Shown piece by piece: positions 29,263-38,995 of a DNA stretch of 64,000 nt. Below the pieces are notes generated by a model, which searched no databases, was not told the origin of the DNA, and saw nothing but the letters and a program-made list of their open reading frames with translations. Origin of the DNA: Clostridium saccharoperbutylacetonicum N1-4(HMT) (GTDB lineage Bacteria > Bacillota > Clostridia > Clostridiales > Clostridiaceae); NCBI RefSeq assembly GCF_000340885.1, contig NC_020291.1, positions 5,207,001 through 5,271,000 of the forward strand, given 5' to 3'. The stretch's first letter is position 1; each line of letters starts with the position of its first letter. Both the position numbers and the translations under genes were made by a program.

Positions 29263-30975
29263 TTAAATTTTAAATTTATGAATTATTTCATTAAGATTTT
29301 GAGCTAATTCTGCTTGACTTTGAGCTGTTACTGCAACCTGTTCTATTGCTTGAGTTGTTTCGTTCATACTTTCTTTTATTGTTTCTGCCTGTTCTGTAGA
29401 TTTCTGGGTTGATTCTGCCATATTTTGAATTGCTCCACTTACTTGTCCAACTGTAGCTGTGACTTCTTCTGACATTGCTGCTATCTCTTCTGACATATTA
29501 CTTACAAACTCAGAATCATCATAATATTGTTCACCTGTTTTTTTATATTCTCTAAATTGATCATCTATATCATTATTTATAAATTCTAAGATCTCATTCC
29601 CTGTATCCAAACTCTTTTTAAAAGCTGCTTCTACTTTAACTATAGTATCTTTAATATTTTTTACTGCTTCTCCTGATTCTTCTGCAAGAGTTCTAACCTC
29701 TTCAGCTACAACTGCAAAACCTTTTCCCATCTCTCCAGCTCTTGCAGCTTCTATAGCTGCATTTAATGCAAGTAAATTTGTTTGATCTGCTATATCAGCT
29801 ATTGTATCGGCCATAACTCTAATATCATTAACCACTTTTCCGTCTTCAATAACATCTAACATTCTTTGTTGTTTTTCAACATATATAAGTCTAGCATCTT
29901 CGATTGTTTTTTGACTTTCAATTTTAACCTTATTTGCTCTTTCCTTAGACTTATTTGCATTAGTACTTCCATCCATTGCTTTTTGTGAAAGTATATTTAT
30001 ACTTGAATCCACTTCTTGGATAGATGCACTTATTTCTTCTGCTCCTGCACTAGAATCATGCATATTATCATTAATATTATTTACTGCCTCATCTATACTT
30101 ACTGCTTTTGATGCTAGTTCCTCAACAGTTGCTGATAGTTCCTCACTATATGCACCTATATCCTGAGATTTTTCTTGAATAACCTTAACCAGATTGCTTA
30201 CATTTTCCTGTGCTTTATTTAATTCAACACCAGTTTGGCCAAATTCATCTTTTCTTGTAATTGTCATTGCCGTTGAAAAATCGTAAGACGATAATCTTTT
30301 AGCAAATTCAACTATTTTTTGAAGTGGCTTATTTATATTTTGTGCCATAAGAAATCCTAAAGTAATTGCAATTATAAAGCCTAACACTGTTATTGCAATC
30401 ATAGCCGTAGTTGATTTAGCATTAATTGCTTGAATATTTTCATTAGCTACGTTAGCATCGTGTAAGTTTATCTCTATCAATTTATCTAAACTGTCAAACA
30501 TCGCCTTTCTAACTTTAGGGATATCAGCATATTTCTCTTCTGCCTTTACATAATCATCTGAATCTACATACTTAGTAATTTCTGTTCTTATCTCCCCATA
30601 TTGCTTAAAGCAACTTATAAATATCTCATATTCTTTCTTTTCTTTATCACTTACAATGAGATTTTCATACTCATTAATATATTCATCATTTTGTTTTTGA
30701 TTTTCCAAAATATCATTCATCAAATCTGATTTTTCTGAAGATTTTTTTTTGAATACTAGTGATAAAATATCAGTTCTGATTTCCGAAAGATTTTCCTTCA
30801 TATCAGTTAAAATATAGACACTACGCAAATTAATTGAATACATTAATTCTGATTTTTCTCCTATATTCTTAAATGATATAATACCAACCACACCTACAAT
30901 TCCAATTAGAACTGTTACTATTAAAAATGCTGCTATTAACTTGACCCTAACTTTTACATTTCCTAAAAACCCCAT
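29263..30975 (-). CDS. Methyl-accepting chemotaxis protein (4HB-HAMP-MA)
   Basis: Membrane chemoreceptor, 570 aa. TM1 is about residues 10-32 ([20 protein letters not shown]), followed by a periplasm-like four-helix-bundle sensor (about 33-188). TM2 is about 188-210, then a HAMP domain ([19 protein letters not shown]). The cytoplasmic signalling hairpin has the conserved tip [20 protein letters not shown] and methylation helices rich in Glu/Gln, ending HKFKI. The tip sequence is intact, so it should couple to CheA/CheW encoded elsewhere. It is a single gene facing the PucR gene across about 370 bp. The ligand is unknown; a small molecule binding the helix bundle is typical. Confidence 0.92.
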   Translation of the reverse strand: MGFLGNVKVRVKLIAAFLIVTVLIGIVGVVGIISFKNIGEKSELMYSINLRSVYILTDMKENLSEIRTDILSLVFKKKSSEKSDLMNDILENQKQNDEYINEYENLIVSDKEKKEYEIFISCFKQYGEIRTEITKYVDSDDYVKAEEKYADIPKVRKAMFDSLDKLIEINLHDANVANENIQAINAKSTTAMIAITVLGFIIAITLGFLMAQNINKPLQKIVEFAKRLSSYDFSTAMTITRKDEFGQTGVELNKAQENVSNLVKVIQEKSQDIGAYSEELSATVEELASKAVSIDEAVNNINDNMHDSSAGAEEISASIQEVDSSINILSQKAMDGSTNANKSKERANKVKIESQKTIEDARLIYVEKQQRMLDVIEDGKVVNDIRVMADTIADIADQTNLLALNAAIEAARAGEMGKGFAVVAEEVRTLAEESGEAVKNIKDTIVKVEAAFKKSLDTGNEILEFINNDIDDQFREYKKTGEQYYDDSEFVSNMSEEIAAMSEEVTATVGQVSGAIQNMAESTQKSTEQAETIKESMNETTQAIEQVAVTAQSQAELAQNLNEIIHKFKI

Positions 30976-31346
30976 TAATTATCCCTCTCCTTTATTTTTG
31001 CGAATTTAAAATACTAAAAACATTCCTACCATAAAATTATTTAAATGTAATAATTTACAATTTAATAATTCATAATGTTGATTTATCTATTATGATATAA
31101 TATTAAATAATTGTAATCATAATAATATATATGTTGCAAAAAATTGTTAAAAACTCAACTATTTCTATCTGAAATCAGCATTAATTTATTATTTTTCATT
31201 AATCAGCTAATTAATAAAAATATATACAGCAATTTAGTCCATTTAATATTATAATATTTTATCATTTATAATTCATTGTGCAGAACTAAAAACATTATTA
31301 CTAATAAAAGTGCAAAAAGCACAATCATTGTCGAAAGGTTGATTAA
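30976..31346. other. 371-bp divergent intergenic region
   Basis: No gene seen. It carries the opposing promoters of the chemoreceptor and PucR genes. The inverted pair ATTGTGC (31275) ... GCACAAT (31319), 37 bases apart, lies just before the PucR start and could be an autoregulatory site. Confidence 0.4.
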
Positions 31347-32888
31347 ATGTTAACGTTCCATAGCTTATTAAAAAGAATAGATAAAACCAACTTAACAATT
31401 CATAGTAATAAAAAGAACGCCATTCAATATACTATGGTTACTCTGCTCATTAACGCATCATCTTTGCACGATAATACTTTATATGTTGGTTTTATTTCAG
31501 ATTTAGATAATATGTGTCTAAATCAATCTTATGTTGGTTTTATTTTAATACCAGATATTCCTTTAAAAGAAGATATACATATATCAGGTGAATTTGCTAT
31601 TTGGGATGAGACCATTTCACTAGAAGTTCTTTATGACATTATTCAAATTGAATTTCGTAAAAAAGTAGAATTAGCTTCAAATATGTCATCAATTTTTTCT
31701 GCATTAATCAAGGGACATAGCTTAAGAGAATTAATTGATATTGGAACAAAAATATTAGGGAATCCTATTATTGTCACAAATTCTGCATATAAGGTACTAG
31801 CTATGTCAAATTTCCATATAGATGAACCTTTTTGGGAATTTGCTAGGACTCATGGGTACTGTTGTCAGGATTCCATTAATTGCTATAAAAATGAAGGTAT
31901 TACTAAAAAAGTTATTGAAAGCGATATTCCAGTATTATTTACCGATGGAGTAGCGAAAAAAATTAACATAATGTCAAATAAATTAACTATGGGAAATCAA
32001 ATTTTAGGCTATATTGGAGTACATGCAATAAATAAAGAATTCTCTCCAAGTGATATTGATACAGTTAAAATGCTTTCTGATATTCTTACAGTTGCAATAC
32101 GAACGGATATTTATGAAGAGGCAATTACCCCTACAGTCCATGAGGATATAATAATAGACCTGTTAAATGGAGAAATTCCTGCCACAATTATTCTTTCAGA
32201 TCGCTTACATAATGCTAATTGGTCTTTAAAAAAATACTTCTGCCTTGTAAAAATTCCATTATTTAAATCAGATCAGAGCATAAGTTTTTTGGACTATTTA
32301 TATACTAGATTAATAGAAAGATCTACTATTTCTAAGATTGCACGATACCATGATTCTCTAGTAGTAATAATCAATTATAATAAGCAAACTGAATATGATA
32401 TAGAGCTCAATAACGTCAAAGATATTTTAAACAAAAACAATATTAAAGGTGGTATTAGTAGAATTTTTTCTAAATCTAAATTTGAAAATTTAAGTTCTTA
32501 TTATCACCAAGCTTCCATAGCCTATGAAATTGGTACTCGTACTAATAAAGCTTCTATTTGTATATATCCTTATGAAAATGTTGATTTATTTCATTTATTT
32601 TCTAAACTTAAAGATAAAGATGAACTAAAAATATTTTGCCATCCTTCGTATAATAAATTATTAAAACATGATAAATTAAATGGAACAGAATATTGCAAAA
32701 CTATTTATGAATATATTTTATGTGCAAATAACATCTCTGCAGCAGCAGATAAATTATTTATTCATAGGAACACCATGGCCTATCGCCTCAATAAAATCAG
32801 TGAAATTACAGACCTAGATTTAACAAATGGGATAAATATTTTCAAATTATATTTTTCTCAAAAAATTAGCGAGTGGTTAAAATATTAG
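31347..32888 (+). CDS. PucR-family transcriptional regulator
   Basis: CdaR/PucR-type regulator, 513 aa. An N-terminal part (about 1-130) of unknown fold leads to a GGDEF-like/GAF-like middle region (about 270-400). The C-terminal HTH_30 domain reads CANNISAAADKLFIHRNTMAYRLNKI, diagnostic for the family. Start ATG after GAAAGG. It is divergent from the chemoreceptor and convergent with the glycine-type permease gene across a repeat element. Family members control purine, amino-acid or proline use; here the target cannot be fixed. The permease 350 bp away is a candidate. Confidence 0.85.
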   Translation: MLTFHSLLKRIDKTNLTIHSNKKNAIQYTMVTLLINASSLHDNTLYVGFISDLDNMCLNQSYVGFILIPDIPLKEDIHISGEFAIWDETISLEVLYDIIQIEFRKKVELASNMSSIFSALIKGHSLRELIDIGTKILGNPIIVTNSAYKVLAMSNFHIDEPFWEFARTHGYCCQDSINCYKNEGITKKVIESDIPVLFTDGVAKKINIMSNKLTMGNQILGYIGVHAINKEFSPSDIDTVKMLSDILTVAIRTDIYEEAITPTVHEDIIIDLLNGEIPATIILSDRLHNANWSLKKYFCLVKIPLFKSDQSISFLDYLYTRLIERSTISKIARYHDSLVVIINYNKQTEYDIELNNVKDILNKNNIKGGISRIFSKSKFENLSSYYHQASIAYEIGTRTNKASICIYPYENVDLFHLFSKLKDKDELKIFCHPSYNKLLKHDKLNGTEYCKTIYEYILCANNISAAADKLFIHRNTMAYRLNKISEITDLDLTNGINIFKLYFSQKISEWLKY

Positions 32889-32898
32889 TGCTTTTAAT

Positions 32899-33194
32899 AA
32901 TTAGACTTATGCAACAATTACCGAAATTAGATACATTTATCTTCCACAGAACTAGTGAAATTTTCACTGGAAGGTTCTAAATGGGGGCTTGTCGTCATTT
33001 CAGCGTGTTCCAGATGTAAAATCTAGACAAGCTGTAAATGAAACAAGCCCCCATTAAAAACCTTCATCAGCTCAATTTCACATGCCTGATTCCAGAAAAA
33101 TGTATCTAATTTCTAGTGTAGTTTTACAATTATTATTTCTCAATAATACATATTATTACACTTATAAGTTGAATTATTAATTTGTTTATCTATA
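32899..33194 (+). repeat. Structured intergenic repeat element, copy 1 (left end lost)
   Basis: First of four related elements in the window. The inner inverted repeat is GAAATTAGATACATTT (32923-32938) against AAATGTATCTAATTTC (33098-33113). The central hairpin stem is ATGGGGGCTTGT (32981-32992) with ACAAGCCCCCAT (33043-33054), perfect 12 bp, itself enclosing smaller pairs. A side hairpin CTTCC...GGAAG holds AGTGAAA/TTTCACT. The right terminal repeat TTATCTATA ends near 33194; the left one is missing, and the element starts 10 bp after the PucR stop. It fills the gap between the convergent PucR and permease genes. Confidence 0.8.
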
Positions 33195-33243
33195 ATTTGC
33201 CATTGAGTTGAACATTGATAATTAGAATATATTATGCTTCTAT

Positions 33244-34638
33244 TTATATTTGTTTTGACATAACTACTTCTTCATTTTTCTTTTTTGATTTAGCTACATT
33301 ATATATTAATGCAAGCATTATAAACCATGCGGGCGTTACAAATAATGCTACGCGCGTTTCATTATTAAGTGCTAATGTAACAAGGACAAAAGCAAAAAAT
33401 ACTAAAATTATATAGTTAATAACTGGATAAAACGGCATTTTAAATTTATTCTTAGCTGCAAGTTCAGGTTTAGTTTTGCGATATTTAATATGGCAAATCA
33501 CGATAATTGCCCAAATAAATATAAAACAAAATGTTGATATACTTGTTATTAATACAAACACGCCTTCAGGCATAATATAATTCAAAACAACTGAAATTAA
33601 AATAACAATTGCAGAAAATACTGTAGCATTAGAAGGTACTTGAGTAGAAGTTAATTTTTTCATAGATTCAGGAGCATTCCCTTCTTTAGCAAGAGAGTAT
33701 ACCATTCTGCTTGTACTAAAAATTCCACTGTTACATGCAGAAGCTGCTGAAGTTAATACAACAAAATTTACAATACTTGCTGCTGCTGCTATTCCTACTG
33801 CTGAAAACACTTGTACAAATGGACTTTTTTCTGGATTGATTGAATTCCAAGGGTATATGCTCATAATAACAAAAAGTGCTCCAACATAGAAAATAATTAT
33901 TCTAATTGGAATATTGTTAATAGCTTTAGGAATAACACGTTCTGGGTCTTCAGTTTCTCCAGCTGTTAAACCAACTAATTCTATTCCAGTAAAAGCAAAT
34001 ACCACCATTTGAAATGAAAGTATAAATCCATTTATTCCATTTGGAAACAAGCCTCCATTACTCCAAAGATTTGCAAAGCTTGATGCACCAGCATCTGTAG
34101 AAAAGCCCTTAATAATCATAAAGGTACCAATTACAATTAATGCTAAAATTGCAATAACTTTAATTAGTGCAAACCAAAATTCCATTTCACCAAATAATTT
34201 TACAGCTGTAAGATTCATAATTAATAATATTACAAGAATCATAAGACTTGGAACCCATTGTGCCACATTTGGAAACCAATATTGTATATAAAGTCCAGCA
34301 GCTGTTACATCTGCCATAGCGAGTGAAATCCAACAGAACCAATAAGTCCATCCTGTAATAAAGGCTGCTCTTTCACCTAAATAATCATATACAAAGTCAA
34401 CAAAAGAATGGTAATTTAAATTAGAAAGTAGCAATTCCCCAAGGGCACGCATAACAAAGAAACAAATTATTCCAGTTATCATATAAGCAAATAAAATAGA
34501 TGGTCCAGCTAAGTGAATGGACCTTCCAGAACCAAGAAAAAGTCCTGTTCCTATTGCTCCACCGATTGCAAGTAGTTGCACGTGACGATTTTTAAGACCT
34601 CTTGATAAATTTTGATTGTTTGATTTTGATTGTTCCAT
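33244..34638 (-). CDS. Amino-acid permease (AAT family), probably glycine / D-serine / alanine
   Basis: APC-superfamily permease with 12 helices, 464 aa. The N-terminal family signature is LLAIGGAIGTGLFLGSG. Further motifs are FVMRALGELLL, FAFTGIELVGLTAGETEDPER (substrate region) and SGIFSTSRMVYSLAKEG. It is close to CycA-type carriers of glycine, D-serine and D-alanine. The decisive clue is a tandem glycine riboswitch in its leader, which predicts glycine as substrate or signal. Start ATG after ATGGAGGGATAAA. Single-gene transcript. Whether the switch turns it on (scavenging for catabolism) or off (uptake control) cannot be told from sequence. Confidence 0.9.
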   Translation of the reverse strand: MEQSKSNNQNLSRGLKNRHVQLLAIGGAIGTGLFLGSGRSIHLAGPSILFAYMITGIICFFVMRALGELLLSNLNYHSFVDFVYDYLGERAAFITGWTYWFCWISLAMADVTAAGLYIQYWFPNVAQWVPSLMILVILLIMNLTAVKLFGEMEFWFALIKVIAILALIVIGTFMIIKGFSTDAGASSFANLWSNGGLFPNGINGFILSFQMVVFAFTGIELVGLTAGETEDPERVIPKAINNIPIRIIIFYVGALFVIMSIYPWNSINPEKSPFVQVFSAVGIAAAASIVNFVVLTSAASACNSGIFSTSRMVYSLAKEGNAPESMKKLTSTQVPSNATVFSAIVILISVVLNYIMPEGVFVLITSISTFCFIFIWAIIVICHIKYRKTKPELAAKNKFKMPFYPVINYIILVFFAFVLVTLALNNETRVALFVTPAWFIMLALIYNVAKSKKKNEEVVMSKQI

Positions 34639-34658
34639 TTTATCCCTCCATCTTAGTT

Positions 34659-34686
34659 AAAAGGCTGTTATTTTATAATGCCTTTT
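34659..34686 (-). promoter_or_regulatory. Hairpin before permease RBS
   Basis: AAAAGGC/GCCTTTT 7-bp stem with a 14-base loop, between the glycine aptamers and the ribosome site. It could be part of the riboswitch expression platform. Confidence 0.4.
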
Positions 34687-34805
34687 CCTATAAGTATTTT
34701 GTGGTTGGAGATACAAATGGGAATAGATAAGATCTAAATGAAGCAATAATACTATTAAATAGTTATCTATAAAATAATAATATATCACTTTGATAAGATA
34801 TGTAT

Positions 34806-34990
34806 CTGTCCCCTGTCCTTTTACCTGAGAGTTTCACCATATGATTTCTCATATAACTTGCTCCTTCGGTGCTCTATTTCGAGTCTCTCCAAGGGTTCAT
34901 CCAATAACGGTCATCTCTAACTTAATAGGTACCTGAAAGATTTACTTCTTCGGTGAACAGCATTGCCATTACTCTCCCGCTATCTTCATC
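34806..34990 (-). ncRNA. Tandem glycine riboswitch
   Basis: On the minus strand two glycine aptamers follow each other. The first begins GCGGGAGAGTAATGG (near 34982) and contains CACCGAAGAAGTAAATC and CTTTCAGGTACC. The second begins CCTTGGAGAGAC and contains CACCGAAGGAGCAAG, AACTCTCAGG and ending GGACAGGGG. These are the class signature strings (GGAGAG, CCGAAGG, CTCTCAGG) in the right order. It leads to the AAT permease about 170 bp downstream. Tandem glycine aptamers usually act as a gene-activating switch. Confidence 0.9.
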
Positions 34991-35133
34991 TGAACTTTTT
35001 TAAATTTTATAAATAAAATATTAAATTTTACTGTTATATATTAATATATTTTCATCAAACTTGCAATATTTTTTTCATTTTAATTAGAATTAAAATATAT
35101 TTTTATCACAATTCCAAATTAACCATGAATTGT

Positions 35134-35184
35134 ATAAAAAAATAGTAGATGATCCTATTTTTTCATCAAACCACCTACTATATT
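35134..35184 (-). terminator. Terminator of the U32-like operon
   Basis: Imperfect stem with AATAGTAG paired to CTACTATT (arms at 35141 and 35175) and an inner TGGTTTGATG/GATCATC pairing. It is followed on the minus strand by seven T. It lies 24 bp after the last gene stop. Confidence 0.7.
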
Positions 35185-35208
35185 ATGTATATTATTAAAT
35201 TTTTTAAT

Positions 35209-36180
35209 TTAATAATAACATGAACCACTACACTTATTACAAAATAGTTTATCTTTCATTTTTTCTTCAAAAGCTTCACACTCTTCAAGATCTTCAAGTA
35301 TGCTTAATGCTTTTCTTAAATCTTCCACATCTCTTTTCATATTATCAACAGAATTCCCTCTTCCAACAACTTTTAAATGTGTAACACCAGCAATTTTCAT
35401 TTTTTGTAAAGAACATAATCCACAACCAGTACCACCAAGTACATCTGAATCTTCCATTTCATCTACTATGTCATAATCACTTTCCATATAAGCTTCAAGT
35501 TTTTGATCAACTTCCTTAAAATTATTAGCAAATTTATTTTCTTTAGTTAACTTATATGGCATTTTGCATAAATGAATCATCTCATCACAATGTAGAGAGT
35601 TGCAAAAAGCTCCTGTATAATGACATCTCTCATTTAAAATAAATGCCTCATACTCAATATTTTTATCTTTATTATCTTCTATACATGCTTTCATATCTTC
35701 AATGGAATTTTTCCTATGAAATATATAACGTGATATATCAAATTTATTAAAAAAATCAACAGAAAGACGATTAAGTTCAACACATTCCCCACTTAAATGA
35801 ATTGAACATTTTATCCCGTTTTCTTTTAAATATAATATAAGTGCAAGGTCTGCTATAATAAACTCATAGAATCCAATATCTATCAAAGCTTTTATCATTT
35901 TAGCTATCATTTCATATTGTTCTTCTAGGTAATACAAATAATTAAATGTTATATTTACTGGAACTTTGTATCTATCCATCATTTTTTTAAGTATTTTCAT
36001 ATCCTCAAAAGAATTTATTTGAACATTATAGTAAAGTACTTCTCTCCTATTTAAAGGAAATAAACTACCATATTTTTTATTCCACTCGTATGGAACATAT
36101 CCACAAAATACTTCATCCACTCCTGCTTTTACCAAAGTTAAATAATCGTCAATACATCCTAAGCCTGCTACTATCTTCAT
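35209..36180 (-). CDS. Peptidase U32-like protein with Cys-rich motifs
   Basis: A 323-residue protein of the peptidase-U32 type fold. The N-terminus MKIVAGLGCIDDYLTLVKAG with VDEVFCGY resembles the U32 opening, and the middle matches the helix/strand pattern of a TIM-like barrel (VNITFNYLYY, FIIADLALILYL, CSIHLSGECV). Several cysteines are grouped: ERCHYTGAFCNSLHCDEMIHLC, GTGCGLCSLQK and the last residues FCNKCSGSC. In known U32 proteins (UbiU/UbiV type) similar Cys hold a 4Fe-4S cluster; this is a hint, not proof. It starts 18 bp after a related-function gene and is last in a three-gene unit. Function unknown; a hydroxylase, RNA-modification or peptide-processing role are possible. Confidence 0.6.
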   Translation of the reverse strand: MKIVAGLGCIDDYLTLVKAGVDEVFCGYVPYEWNKKYGSLFPLNRREVLYYNVQINSFEDMKILKKMMDRYKVPVNITFNYLYYLEEQYEMIAKMIKALIDIGFYEFIIADLALILYLKENGIKCSIHLSGECVELNRLSVDFFNKFDISRYIFHRKNSIEDMKACIEDNKDKNIEYEAFILNERCHYTGAFCNSLHCDEMIHLCKMPYKLTKENKFANNFKEVDQKLEAYMESDYDIVDEMEDSDVLGGTGCGLCSLQKMKIAGVTHLKVVGRGNSVDNMKRDVEDLRKALSILEDLEECEAFEEKMKDKLFCNKCSGSCYY

Positions 36181-36198
36181 TAGCTTTTCCTCTTATCT

Positions 36199-37539
36199 TC
36201 ATATAAAATTTAAAACAATTCTATCTATGCCACTGCTAACATAATATTCTAATTCCTTTGGATTTTTAAGCAAAGTGTCATCAAAAGCAAACAAGGAATT
36301 ATACCTTCCAACCATATTTAAATGCTTTGGATAAGCAAATATATAATCTTTACAATATTTTTCACAGCTAGTAATAAGTTTCTGCTTTCCTCTATCCATG
36401 GTTGTACATTTAGCATATAGCGGACAATATTGTGAGGTATTTGTTTGGTAAAAAGGAATATGAATGCTATGTTTTCCTTCTGCAATTGATATTCTATAAC
36501 CACAATTTTCATATTCATATCGTTCTATGTTACAATCTTTCAAAAATTTATTAAAGAGCGCACTATTAAGATTGTTTTTCGCCATAAGTTCCTTATTTTC
36601 AGCATAACCTTTTTTATAAATGTACCTTGGATCTTTTTTTCTCTTATTCAATAAAACTCCTAGGGACAGCATAAAAAAATCTAATTTCTTTTCAACTAGT
36701 TTCAACATACCAAAATCATTTATTATAATTTCTATTTTTTCACTTTTATCCTTACACCAAGCATATACTTTTTCTATTATATCTTTAGTTTTTTCTATAT
36801 AGCAATCTCTTAAATATGTAAAACACAATGTGATATGAAGATTTTCCCTATAAGCTTTATCTAACAGCTTCTTTAAAAGTTTCACTTCTGGAAATAAATT
36901 ATGACAAAATTCATTTCCAATATAAAGTCTTGTAACATCCATTTGAAATAGTTTATGTGTATTTATAAAATTTTCTTTTAAATACTCCTTAGTAAAAGCT
37001 TTAATGTCTTTGTGCATATATTTTTTATACAATGTATCGTTATCTAAAGCAATAGCGAATTCTATTGAATTTAGAATAGTATTATCCCATTCTAAATAAT
37101 TCAAATTAGATAGCCATTCTTCTTTTTGCTCTAAATAATCCTTATAAAATTCAGTATCCTTTTCCGCTGGGTATCCAACCATTTCCTTTGAAAATTCACT
37201 TTCTTCACCAAAGGTTTTTGACATAATATATTTTGAATAATTTCTAAAACTATTTCTAACATTATAGGAATATTCTTGTGAATCAATAGCAAAAGTATAA
37301 CTTAGATAAAATTCAAATTTTGTCTTTTCAATAAGAACATGACTGCTTATTTTAACTTCTTCATATTTATTTTCATTAAATATATAAAACATTACTTTTA
37401 TACTATCTATATTTTCTATTTCTTCTGAAACACGTACCGTTAATTTTTGTGGAGATATCTTTAAAATACGCACTTCTATATTATCTAATAGACAACTTAT
37501 GAGACCTGCTGGTAATAATTCAACTTCTTCTTTTTCCAA
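36199..37539 (-). CDS. Unknown Cys-containing protein, partner of U32-like protein
   Basis: 446 residues, start TTG at 37539 with AGAGG upstream. The first 120 residues (VELLPAGLISCLLDNIEVRI) look like a small beta-barrel, vaguely PilZ-like. The rest is alpha/beta with VTRLYIGNEFCHN, ITLCFTYLRDCYIEK and IEIIINDFGMLKLV, suggesting a TIM-barrel relative. The C-terminal quarter holds C-x5-C, then C-x3-C (QYCPLYAKCTT and SCEKYCKDY), a possible Fe-S site. It starts 11 bp after the serine-hydrolase gene and ends 18 bp before the U32-like gene. IYIGNEFCHN and the neighbour suggest the two act as a pair, as UbiU/UbiV do. I do not recognise a named family. Confidence 0.55.
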   Translation of the reverse strand: MEKEEVELLPAGLISCLLDNIEVRILKISPQKLTVRVSEEIENIDSIKVMFYIFNENKYEEVKISSHVLIEKTKFEFYLSYTFAIDSQEYSYNVRNSFRNYSKYIMSKTFGEESEFSKEMVGYPAEKDTEFYKDYLEQKEEWLSNLNYLEWDNTILNSIEFAIALDNDTLYKKYMHKDIKAFTKEYLKENFINTHKLFQMDVTRLYIGNEFCHNLFPEVKLLKKLLDKAYRENLHITLCFTYLRDCYIEKTKDIIEKVYAWCKDKSEKIEIIINDFGMLKLVEKKLDFFMLSLGVLLNKRKKDPRYIYKKGYAENKELMAKNNLNSALFNKFLKDCNIERYEYENCGYRISIAEGKHSIHIPFYQTNTSQYCPLYAKCTTMDRGKQKLITSCEKYCKDYIFAYPKHLNMVGRYNSLFAFDDTLLKNPKELEYYVSSGIDRIVLNFI

Positions 37540-37550
37540 AATAATACCTC

Positions 37551-38672
37551 TTATTTATTTTCTAAAATTTTTGTTACTCCTGTAGCTATATAATTTACAT
37601 AAGGATCATCATCTCTATTACTTAATATAATAACTAAATACCTTTTATCAAGGTTTCTCTTTACATATGAAGTATATCCTGGTAAATCTCCACCATGAGA
37701 AATACTTTTATTTCCTAAAGTACTTTCATCGATAAACCATCCATATCCATAATCTGATAAATTAGGAGTAAACATTTCATTTAGGGATTGTTTATTAATT
37801 ATTTTTTCTGAATATAATGCTTCTTCCCACCTGTACAAATCTTCAACAGTTGAGTACATTTCCCCAGCTGATGCTATAAAAGATCCCTCAGTATCAATTG
37901 ACTTTTCATATTGATTTTGGCTATTAATTATTTCAGCGTAACCAATAGCCTTGTTTTTCATATCATTTCCATTACTTAAAAATCCTGTACTATTCAAACT
38001 CAAAGGCTTAAGTATGTTTTCTTCTATATATTCTTTATAATTTTTTTGGGATACTTTTTCTATTATATATCCGAGTAATATGTAATTAGAATTACTATAC
38101 TTAAAATCCGTTCCAACCTCAAACTCAAGAGGTTCATCTTTAAATAGACTTATAAGTTCTTCTAAAGTGTATACCTGCTCTCCACTTTCAACATTCCCAA
38201 TTGAATCAACATAATCTGGAATTCCAGAAGTATGATCAAGAAGATTGCAAATCTTTATTTCATCTCCTTTTGGGTAATCTGGAATGTATTTGCTAATAGG
38301 ATCTTGAACACTTAATAAATTCTTTTCTTGAAGCATTAAAATTGCTGTTGCTGTAAATTGTTTTGTTATAGAAGCAATTTCAAACTGAGTCTGCGTAGTA
38401 TTTTCAATATTATTATCATAATCTGCCATTCCAAAGGCTTTATCAAATAATATAGTACTTCCTTCTGTAATAAGAATTGAACCACTAAATTCATAGTCTT
38501 TAGAATAATTATCAATATATTCTATTATCTTTGACTGAGTATACTTATTAATTCCGTTAGAACTTTCTCTTAGCGCTTTTGCCTCATTAGGTTCATTGCT
38601 TGAACACCCATTAAGCAGTAGCACTATCACGATTGTTAGCGCTACAATATATATTATAAATTTTTTTATCAT
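37551..38672 (-). CDS. Serine hydrolase lipoprotein (beta-lactamase / PBP4* family)
   Basis: Membrane-anchored serine hydrolase of the class C beta-lactamase/PBP fold, 373 aa. The signal MIKKFIIYIVALTIVIVLLL ends in the lipobox LLNGC (Cys23). Catalytic motifs are SITK (S-x-x-K; residues 100-103), YSN (the Tyr motif) and HGGDLPGY (the H/KTG-like motif). The length fits esterase/D-aminopeptidase-type members. It is the first gene of a three-gene unit with the Cys-rich and U32-like genes (gaps 11 and 18 bp). Members act on D-amino-acid peptides or esters, so it could process a peptide or peptidoglycan product connected with the downstream pair. A true beta-lactamase role is possible but less likely. 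Confidence 0.85.
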   Translation of the reverse strand: MIKKFIIYIVALTIVIVLLLNGCSSNEPNEAKALRESSNGINKYTQSKIIEYIDNYSKDYEFSGSILITEGSTILFDKAFGMADYDNNIENTTQTQFEIASITKQFTATAILMLQEKNLLSVQDPISKYIPDYPKGDEIKICNLLDHTSGIPDYVDSIGNVESGEQVYTLEELISLFKDEPLEFEVGTDFKYSNSNYILLGYIIEKVSQKNYKEYIEENILKPLSLNSTGFLSNGNDMKNKAIGYAEIINSQNQYEKSIDTEGSFIASAGEMYSTVEDLYRWEEALYSEKIINKQSLNEMFTPNLSDYGYGWFIDESTLGNKSISHGGDLPGYTSYVKRNLDKRYLVIILSNRDDDPYVNYIATGVTKILENK

Positions 38673-38995
38673 AAATTATTTCCCTCAAAATCTGAATATT
38701 AGTAAATCCGTTTAAAAATTAACTACATAATCTTCTGTTAAATTTTTTTATATTATAACACAGTTTCACTAATTAATTGTTCAAAAAAATACGCTGTCAA
38801 AGAAAATTAATTTCTTAAACAATAATGTATCTTACTTAAAATGAAAATAGAATTAATAGCTAAAAGTAAAAAAACGTGTAATATACAAATTTAAATAAAC
38901 CATAAAAATACACTGTCTCCTACAATTAAGTAAGGGCAGTGTATTTTATAGTTTTCATTATATAAGTAAAACGTAATTTTCTAACTTAACTAATA
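38673..38995. other. 323-bp intergenic region
   Basis: No gene seen. It holds the promoter of the serine-hydrolase operon and the terminator of the queuosine-precursor transporter gene. Confidence 0.5.
38905..38947. terminator. Terminator of QueT-like gene
   Basis: An 11-bp perfect stem AAAATACACTG/CAGTGTATTTT with a 21-base loop, about 50 bp after the QueT-like stop on the minus strand, flanked by A/T runs. Confidence 0.75.

Noticed and set aside
32899..33194. Simple terminator between PucR and permease genes
   Set aside because: The stretch is far longer than a terminator and is shared with three other sites in the window; the central hairpin may still end transcription, but the whole is a repeat element.
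37551..38672. True antibiotic-resistance beta-lactamase
   Set aside because: It has the fold motifs SITK, YSN and HGG but is a lipoprotein in an operon with U32-like genes, typical of esterase or D-peptidase relatives rather than resistance enzymes.
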